From assembly GCA_012103575.1 (NCBI GenBank), contig WLWN01000001.1, forward strand, positions 2,670,538-2,734,537: a stretch of DNA of 64,000 nucleotides, read 5' to 3'. Shown here piece by piece: positions 57,678-64,000 of this stretch. The notes under the pieces are model-generated. The model was not told where the DNA came from. It searched no databases and saw nothing but the letters and a program-made list of their open reading frames with translations. Position numbers and translations under genes: made by a program. Numbering within the stretch: position 1 is the first letter of the stretch; every line of letters begins with the position of its first letter. The stretch comes from Kiritimatiellia bacterium (GTDB lineage Bacteria > Verrucomicrobiota > Kiritimatiellia > WLWN01).

Positions 57678-57840
57678 CCTGGATCCGTCAGTTAAACGCG
57701 GTGTTCTGCACGAACCATTTGGGCCAAAAGGAATTACAAAAAAGCCTCGACGCACCCAGCGGGTACGCCTGCGTTTTTTTGCAACCTTTTGCCTCCAAAG
57801 CATTCCCACAGAAATCCCACGTTTAACTGACGGATCCAGG
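57678..57840 (-). mobile_element. 163-bp palindromic MITE, copy 5
   Basis: Flanking 5-bp duplication TTAGT at 57673-57677 and 57841-57845. Three to four base changes from the other copies, one in the central stem (GGGTACGCC). It can act as transcription terminator of the aroE-csp-aroK-TPR series. Confidence 0.9.
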
Positions 57841-57845
57841 TTAGT

Positions 57846-58083
57846 GTCTAAAAACCTGTCTAAAATCTTTGCTTTTGGGCAGATTTAACTGTTTATGGTC
57901 CCAAAGATTACAAATCTTTTCGTGAACAACTTATACTTATTAACGGTTTGCTTCGTGATAGCGGGGTTGAAAATGAACTTGTCAACGAATTGTTTGAGCA
58001 ATGGAATATAAAACATCCCCATACATTGCCTTCTATATCTACAGCAATTTACCAGCTACGCCCTTTAACTTTTTTGCCTCCAT
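57846..58083 (+). pseudogene. Unrecognised coding scrap
   Basis: A frame open from about 57860 to TGA 58083 (ADLTVYGPKDYKSFREQLIL, LLRDSGVENELVNELFEQWN) looks protein-like but has no start and is not recognised. It lies between the MITE and IS5 debris. Confidence 0.35.
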
Positions 58084-58134
58084 GAAAGCTCCGTTCTTCT
58101 CCTTCACGGCTGCTTGTTACACTTCTGGTTATTT

Positions 58135-58442
58135 ATAATCAAAAGACTCGGGTGGGCTTTGTCGCCCTTTTTTTGCGTTGATTTTCGTTGAGCAACAGCA
58201 ACATCTTTTCCCAGAGTCCACGTTCTTTAAATCGACGCATGTGATCATAGACGGTTTGCCAAGGCGGAAACCCTTGAGGGACGCCATTGGCAATCGGTTT
58301 TTACTCGGTAGAAGATAGCATTCACGATTTGTCTCATATCATGCTTTCGGCGCGCGTTCCTCGAGGATCGGATCGCTCTGTGAGAACTTCAATCATCGAC
58401 CATTCTTTATCTTTTAAATCGCTCGGGTACATCCTCTACATG
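58135..58442 (-). pseudogene. IS5-family transposase N-terminal fragment
   Basis: Minus strand: MYPSDLKDKEWSMIEVLTER, then out of frame MRQIVNAIFYRVKTDCQWR and again FPPWQTVYDHMRRFKERGLW. This is the conserved N-terminal block of IS5-type transposases in three frames. The catalytic part is missing. Confidence 0.7.
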
Positions 58443-58734
58443 TACCAAATCTCTTTTTTTATTCAATGTTTTTAACCAAACAGGTTCTTAGTGAGCGGGT
58501 AAGTCCGTATTCCTTTTTGAGCCAATCGTTTACCTCTGAGGCTCTCATCCACCGACCTGTGGATATAAGCCTTCACGTAATTGATTTTGATACGTCGGAT
58601 CGGTCATGTTGATTCCAAGCAACACCATCCATACACACACAGTAGTCTTCTTGTTCATGTAGTTCCTTTGTATTTTTATCGAAGCCCAACGACTAGCCTA
58701 AGCGGGCCGACGGTAGCCGGGACGTTTGAGGCAT
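58443..58734. other. Intergenic stretch, nothing recognised
   Basis: No family-like frame or repeat found between the IS5 fragment and the ParE-like remnant. Confidence 0.3.
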
Positions 58735-58920
58735 TTATACCTTCAGTTCCTTTTGTGCGCTGTGCCAAAATCTTAAAATTTCAATAGCATGAAAATCTTC
58801 TTTGATTCGAGACGGAATACGGTAAGAGCCAAAAATTAGCTCACGAATAAACTCACTTTTGAACTCGGGAACAATCCTGCCAATTCTTGGATGACGGTCA
58901 AGAGGCTTGGCAGAACGTAT
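58735..58920 (-). pseudogene. RelE/ParE-family toxin, N-terminus missing
   Basis: Minus strand frame KPLDRHPRIGRIVPEFKSEF and IRELIFGSYRIPSRIKEDFH followed by AIEILRFWHSAQKEL, the C-terminal two thirds of a ParE-type toxin. The first third, which should follow the antitoxin stop, is absent, and no start codon is present. Inactive. Confidence 0.7.
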
Positions 58921-59101
58921 TAACTTAGCTCCAAAATCCCTTCTTCAATCATTGCTTCCACGTCTTCGACCGGTAATCCTTTGCCTTCATCCAACGATCG
59001 CATCGCCTTCTGAATCCCTGCGACAAATCGAATTTTCTCTTCAACTTCGCCTCAGGAAACTCTTGAATGGTATGTATAGCGATCTCTTTAATGCTCACAC
59101 A
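58920..59101 (-). pseudogene. Antitoxin of the ParE-like pair, frameshifted
   Basis: Minus strand: VSIKEIAIHTIQEFPE, a one-base loss near 59050, then EEKIRFVAGIQKAMRSLDEG and LPVEDVEAMIEEGI to the stop at 58920. This is the pattern of small helix-rich antitoxins encoded just before ParE-type toxins. Confidence 0.6.
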
Positions 59102-59224
59102 CCCAGTATATTGGATGAGTGGCAAATGGCAAGTCGGTTTTTTGCCCAACGATTTGGATCACCTTCAAAAAATTGCGTAGCTATCTTTTGTAAGGTGAAT
59201 CTTTTTGTTCGATAATATTTGGTA

Positions 59225-59636
59225 TGCCATATTCAGTATGGCCATCATGCCAAATATGAATCCATAGAAATTACCGTACTCTTCCCGCTCTAAAACTACC
59301 GCTTCGACAGGGTGTGTTATTTCCCTAATCTCTGACTCGGGAATCCACTTAAAATCAAAACCATAGAGATCTCGATTTCCGGTCTTAATCTGGATACGAG
59401 ATTGATCTGAACCTGGTATAAGCTCTCGCTCCATTTTTTTCGCCCATAACGAGAGTTCCATCCTTCAAGGAAATTTGGAGAATCGGGTGAGGCCAAAAGA
59501 TGCCCAGTCCGTTCACGATAATCGTTAGAATTAGGACAAGAGCAATCAACAATGTGCTCGCTAACGCTGCGCCACTTAGCCAAACCAATGGTTCGCCTTT
59601 TTTCCAATATGATTTTTCTTTTCCTAAACTCTTCAA
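59225..59636 (-). pseudogene. pstA: Phosphate ABC transporter permease PstA, 5' remnant
   Basis: Start at 59636. PLVWLSGAALASTLLIALVL is the first membrane helix, and the periplasmic insert of the long PstA type follows (ISLKDGTLVMGE). A frame change near 59450 leads to REELIPGSDQ-like LIPGSDQSRIQIKTGNRDL and DFKWIPESEIRE, ending at about 59225 in EREEYGNFYGF. The rest, containing the permease core, is replaced by toxin-antitoxin and IS debris. It follows pstC on the same strand. Confidence 0.7.
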
Positions 59637-59670
59637 TATTTAAACCCTTTACCCTTTCAACCCATTCTGT

Positions 59671-61864
59671 TTACTGAAACTGCCCATATTTTTTACGTAG
59701 ATGTTGTCGGATAAGTTCTGCGCCGGTGTTCAATACAGAGGTCATCAAAAAGAGCACCACCGCGGAAAGAAAAAGTGTGCGATAGAGGGTGCCTCCAAGT
59801 GGGGCTTCGGGTATTTCTACGGCAATATTGGCAAAGAGCGTGCGCATCCCATTAAATGGACTCCAATTCATGATGGGGGTGTTTCCGGTTGCCATAAGCA
59901 CGATCATGGTTTCACCTACGGCCCGGCCAAATCCAATCATGACTCCAGCAAACAGACTGGGGCTGGCGGAAGGCAGTACCACCCGCCAAACGGTTTTCCA
60001 GCGACCCGCTCCAAGGGCCAAGGAGGCTGCGGTAAGGCTCCGCGGAACATTGGAAAAATAATCGGGATGACCGCAAAGCCCAGGGCAAAAGGCAATGACC
60101 ACACAGTTTCGAGGGTCGTATTGTACCTGCAGATAAGTATAGAGCCAACCCTGAAGGTCGGAGTCAAAGAGTGCTCCCTCTAGTAAAGGACCAATCCCTA
60201 CAGCAAGGAGAACGCCGAGCAAGATTGCGGGAATGATCCCGGCAGACTCGAAATCTTGCTCTACGACCCGTAGAGGCTTCCATGGTCTAACCAACTGCCA
60301 ACACAAAATAGAGATCAATACACACGCAGGTAAAAAGATTATTGAAAAGGCAAAGGAGCTGAGATTTTTCTCCAGCAACGGCGCAAATCATAATGTGGCC
60401 AGAAATCCAATGATGACCGAGGGGATAGCCGCCATCATTTCGACCATTGGTTTTACCACGCTTCGTATTCGTGGATGGGCTAACTGACTCATATAAAGTG
60501 CCCCAAAAAGGGCGAGCGGTAAGGCAAAAATCATCGCGTAAAGCGTGCCCTTGATACTCCCAAAAACAAGCGGTGTGATACTCATCTTCGGCTCAAAATC
60601 ATCGCTGGCAGAAGAAGACTGCCATACATACTCAGGGGCAGAATACCCTTCGTACCATGCCTTTCCAAACAGGGTACGCCAACTTGTTTCCGGGTGCGGA
60701 TTATGGACTTTCTAAATCATGAGTTTTCCGGTTGTGTCAAGCGCCGCTAAACCATTTCCCCGCTCGGAAAGCGATACCTTCTGCCATAGGTCGTCATTTT
60801 CGATCGTGATGAGTCGTTGCTCGCTGGTCATATGGTCAAGGTGAACAGAACCCTCGTTTGTCCAACTCAATACAGATTTATCTCGTGACGTGGGCCGAAG
60901 AGCGATGATCGGAGCACTATGCGAAGAGAACGCGTGGAGCTGTCTCATTCTCTTTTTGTTGCCTGACCACTCGGTAGGGGTCAATGACCAAGTTGTGATC
61001 GCACCTTTCTGATTCCCAACCACAACTGATTCATCACCATAAACAAAAGATAGCGCCGTAATCAGGGTGTTTTCAGAAAAGGCCTTTATTTTATCAATTG
61101 ACCGATGTGACCCTAGATTAGAAAGATCCCATCCCATCAGATATCCGTCCTCGGCACCGGCAAACAATGTGTTGCCCTCACGGCTCAGGCAAAACGCGGA
61201 GAACGTAGAGAGGTTTTCCTTAATTACGCCGCGAAATATTTTGATAGAGGCGTTACCTAGGGAATCTTCTTCCATGCCTTTTTGCTGAGTCAGAAACGTA
61301 TTTTGGTCAACAAGACGAACCACGGTGTACACATCATCCTCAGAAATGCGTGCTGCCGCCTGCTTGGTAACGATATCTTTTTCTGCGGGAAATGTAGATA
61401 ATCGCTCGACGACATGGGCAATAGAACGTTTTCCTTCTGCATTAAATTGGGAATAGAATCGGACGTGGTCTAAGGTAACCACATCGTTGTCAAGGTAAGG
61501 TTCCCAGATTCCTCTATGTGTTTAATTTGGGTTGCCCCCCTGCTGGAGGCAGGATCGGTTGGGCGTCAAAAGGGGTGCCTTCTGGAAGTCGAAAAAATAC
61601 ACATTCATTTTGACGGCTCAGCCAAAAGCCCGTTTCGTGGTAATCATCGATCCCTATGGCCAAGACCATATCACCATGATCAGCATCTAAACTGAACTGA
61701 CTAATTATCTTTGCTTGTGGCTTTTGAAAAAGCGGTAGCGTTTCTTTGGCAATAAGAAGAAGAACCGCCACCACGCTAAGAATAATCATCATACCCCCGA
61801 TGGTAATAACCCATTAGGCCAAACGATCGGTTCGCTTTATTCTATGTAGATGTTTCCTATTCAT
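59671..61864 (-). pseudogene. pstC: Phosphate ABC transporter permease PstC (long form), many lesions
   Basis: Start ATG at 61864 (MNRKHLHRIKRTDRLA), TAA at 61814, then the first helix MMIILSVVAVLLLIAKETLP. A frame change near 61510 leads to a WD-like periplasmic domain (SREGNTLFAGAEDGYLMGWD, YGDESVVVGNQKGAITTWS). TAG at 60712 and TGA near 60390 interrupt the permease core (MSITPLVFGSIKGTLYAMIF). A small deletion near 60060 removes part of a loop before NVPRSLTAASLALGAGRWKT and GFGRAVGETMIVLMATGNTP, the EAA-like loop contacting PstB. It ends at 59671. The architecture matches the roughly 700-residue PstC of gammaproteobacterial type. Confidence 0.75.
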
Positions 61865-61901
61865 GATACCTGCAAAATTTAATAATGATGCAGGTATGCT
61901 A

Positions 61902-62891
61902 GAGCGCTTCACGATTAAGGTGTCGCGATGTAGCACGAAGAAAACCAGCCGATTACCTCGTCGGGAGAAACCTCTTCGAACGCTTGTGTGAGCGCTTCAG
62001 ATAGTTCCTGCGGGCTGCAAGGCTGCCCAACCGATTCTTTATCTTGCCCCACATTTTTTCAGTGGGGTTGGAATCGGGGCTGTAGGGTGGAAGGAATCTT
62101 ACATGGGCCCCACATGACTCAATGAGTTCAATGACCTTGGGATTGTGATGGACGCGAAGATTGTCCATGATGACGATGTCTTCAGGTGAAAGAGTCGGGA
62201 GAAGAACCCGGCGAATATATTCTCCAAAAACAGCCGTGTCTGTCGCCCCTTCCCCCTCCATGGCCGCTGTTGTTCCGTCCAGGCGGACCGAAGAAATCAA
62301 GGTGGTGGTACACCAATGTCCATAAGGCGTTTTGGCAAAAAGCCTGTCCCCGCCCAACGCCCGGCCCCGCAGACGAGTCATATTCGTTTTCGCCCCGGAT
62401 TCATCAATAAAGACAAGGCGACTTGGATCAAGTTTGGCCACCTCTTGGATCCACTGCTTTCTCAAGAGATTTACATCCGCCCGGTCTTGCTCGCTGGCGT
62501 GAAGCGTTTCTTTTATACCGGCAGCCCAACCGATTCAACGCCCGCTGTACGGCCATGATCGACCCCTTCACGCCGCTCATGTTCTTGAGTTCTTCAAGCG
62601 TTGCATCGGGATGTTTGCCCCCCAGTTGAGCCAACGCCTTGAGCTGCTTTCCGCTGTAGAGGGCCTGACGATGCCCACGCGGTCGGGGAGCGGTCTGTCC
62701 GGTTTCGTTGAAACGAGAGAGCCCACGCTGAAACGTTCTAAGATCTACACGATAAGAAGATGCGATATCGGCCTGGGAACCTTTGCCCATTTTGTAGGCA
62801 TCTATCGCACGCCGCCGGATTTCTGCTGTTGCTATACTCATGTCATGGAGTATAGATCTTCTAGAGAGGCATTTTCAATCGTTAAATGCTC
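61902..62891 (-). mobile_element. IS630-family element, copy 6 (990 bp)
   Basis: Flanked by TA at 61900-61901 and 62892-62893. It separates pstC from the upstream part of the pst operon. Confidence 0.9.
61953..62841 (-). pseudogene. IS630 transposase (copy 6), two frames and a C-terminal frameshift
   Basis: Usual break after LNRLGCRYK. The DDE frame has FIDESGAKTNM, VIMDNLRVHH and SNPTEKMWG. A 7-bp loss near 62010 then shifts the last 25 codons. Confidence 0.8.
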
Positions 62892-62974
62892 TAGTTTTGC
62901 ATTAGCGTGCTATTGGATTTTTGTTATAGTTGGTATGCGTAAAATATAGGTGGTAGACTTAAGTTGGCTGCATT

Positions 62975-63733
62975 ATGAAAGAGAAACAGAATATAGAATG
63001 GAAGGAGTCCTGGCGGGATGAATATCTGAATCGGTTTTTTCAGGACGGATGTGGATCTTCGTTTCCAAGACAAGGTACACGGTGATCTTTTCTCCCAAGT
63101 AACCAAGGCGCTTGACCTCCTCCTGACGAAGTACACGAGAGCTACGATTTCCTATCGCGGTGTCCAACGTATCGAGAGCGCTATCCTGTTCCGGAAGATG
63201 CGTTGCGTGAGGCATTGCACAATGCGGTGGTACACAAAAATTATTCCAGTGGCATACCCATACAAATCAGAGTTTATGCGGATAAGATCAGCCTATGGAA
63301 CCCTGGCCAGCTCCCGGCCAACTGGACGGTTGAGCGCTTGTTGCGGAAGCACGCCTCTCACCCCTTCAGCCCCGATGTGGCCAATGCATTCTTTCGTGTC
63401 GGAATGATCGAAGCATGGGGACGAGGAATAGAAAGAGTCATTGAATCCTGTCATGCCGCTGATTTTCCCCGGCCCGAAATTCGGTGTGACCATGCCAATA
63501 TGCGAGTAGAATTCCCGTTCGCGTCCGGCAGTAAGGCTAAAACGTCGGTGAAAAGTTCGGTGAAAATTCTGGAGCTGTTGAAGCTGAATAGCCAGATGAC
63601 TATACCAGAGCTTGCAGAACAGGTAGGTATTACGACTCAGGCAATCGAAAAAAACATAAAGAAACTACAGGACAATGGCTCCCTGGCAAGGGTGGGTCCG
63701 ACCAAAGGCGGCCATTGGAAAGTCATAGACTAA
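62975..63733 (+). pseudogene. AlbA_2/COG2865-type ATP-binding regulator, internal deletion
   Basis: ATG 62975 begins KEKQNIEWKESWRDEYL, the start of the Schlafen/AlbA_2 domain, and breaks after about 20 codons with most of that domain missing. It resumes as DKVHGDLFSQVTKALDLLLT and, after frame changes, EALHNAVVHKNYSSGIPIQI (GHKL ATPase-like block). GRGIERVIESCHAADFPRPE and a C-terminal winged helix (MTIPELAEQVGITTQAIEKN) then stay open to 63733. Such proteins are putative transcription regulators. It lies between pstS and pstC on the opposite strand, so it is an insertion into the former pst operon. Confidence 0.7.
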
Positions 63734-63828
63734 CGACCGAGGAATCCTCAGTCGTTGCCACATGAAAAATTAATGAACGAAAAATGGTTATGATGGATTA
63801 AAATATCTTTCTGCAAGGTCAGCTGATC

Positions 63829-64000
63829 ACTCTTCAAGTAAGGCCAGTTCCTCTTTTACAACCTTGGCTGGGAGCCATCCTTTACCACGATCTCTTGTCC
63901 TTTTTTTGAAAGGACTAATTTCAGGAACTCTTTAGTCATAGCGTCGAAAGGTTGTCCCGGTTTTTTCGCCACGTAGACATAAAGCATCCGGCCCAATGGA
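63829..64000 (-). pseudogene. pstS: Phosphate-binding protein PstS, C-terminal end, frameshifted
   Basis: The minus strand from the window edge reads [39 protein letters not shown] and, one base out of frame, [15 protein letters not shown] before TGA. This is the end of a periplasmic phosphate-binding protein. A one-base change near 63870 alters only the last 15 codons, so the protein might tolerate it. The gene continues beyond the window. Confidence 0.65.

Noticed and set aside
1-64000. CRISPR array
   Set aside because: No series of short direct repeats with regular unique spacers was seen; the repeated palindromes are far apart and are mobile elements or attC-like sites.
1-64000. tRNA or rRNA genes
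   Set aside because: No convincing T-loop/anticodon-arm pattern or rRNA-like stretch was recognised by eye; a covariance search would be needed to exclude a degraded tRNA.

Overview
The window reads as a chromosomal segment of an undetermined bacterium of moderate GC content whose genome is in an early, IS-driven stage of decay. Many genes keep recognisable full-length homology but carry one or two small lesions: an in-frame stop, a one-base indel often in an A run, a short tandem duplication or an insertion. Housekeeping genes (hisA, aroE, aroK, a prepilin peptidase, a cold-shock gene, an M16 peptidase, HIT, YHS and TPR proteins) look intact. Catabolic, surface, regulatory, phosphate-uptake and toxin-antitoxin genes are mostly broken. 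A YfhO-type membrane protein, secreted proteins with Asp-rich DxDxDG repeats and a sulfotransferase would fit the Planctomycetes-Verrucomicrobia-Kiritimatiellota-Lentisphaerae group, but this placement is a weak inference.

Layout. 1-5.6 kb: YfhO-like membrane protein (5' end outside), a decayed MNT/HEPN pair, and two broken methyltransferases, one interrupted by a 163-bp palindromic MITE. 5.6-12.6 kb: IS pile-up (IS630, ISKra4, IS256, IS1380, IS30) around a 21-codon response-regulator stub and an intact metalloenzyme gene. 12.7-19.9 kb: a very large, multiply frameshifted secreted protein locus (DxDxDG repeats, parallel beta-helix-like region, lipase-like GxSxG region) followed by a small lipo/secreted protein gene. 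20-22.7 kb: M16 peptidase, hisA, YHS protein. 22.7-26.6 kb: an array that looks like a decayed integron cassette array, with five attC-like palindromes next to BrnTA, SRPBCC and GNAT genes and two copies of an inverted tyrosine-recombinase cassette. 26.6-37.2 kb: second IS pile-up with one intact sulfotransferase gene. 37.2-43 kb: YjbQ, a PLP-enzyme pseudogene with an exact 105-bp in-frame duplication, YgeY-type hydrolase, a sigma/anti-sigma/third-gene operon with A-run lesions, HIT. 43-51.7 kb: IS630, an unrecognised conserved family (broken), then a beta-oxidation operon (thiolase, FadJ-like, acyl-CoA dehydrogenase). 51.9-57.8 kb: class III aminotransferase, alanine dehydrogenase, aroE, prepilin peptidase, csp, aroK, TPR, and a MITE exactly at the TPR stop codon. 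57.8-64 kb: IS and toxin-antitoxin remnants and a collapsed pstS-pstC-pstA operon.

The most striking structure is mobile DNA. Five 163-bp MITEs are each flanked by a perfect 5-bp target duplication. Their termini match those of the IS1380-family elements in the same window, and each carries a bidirectional terminator-like hairpin. There are also six IS630 copies of which five share the same internal frameshift, a 239-bp TA-flanked MITE whose ends resemble the IS630 ends, and the attC-like array.
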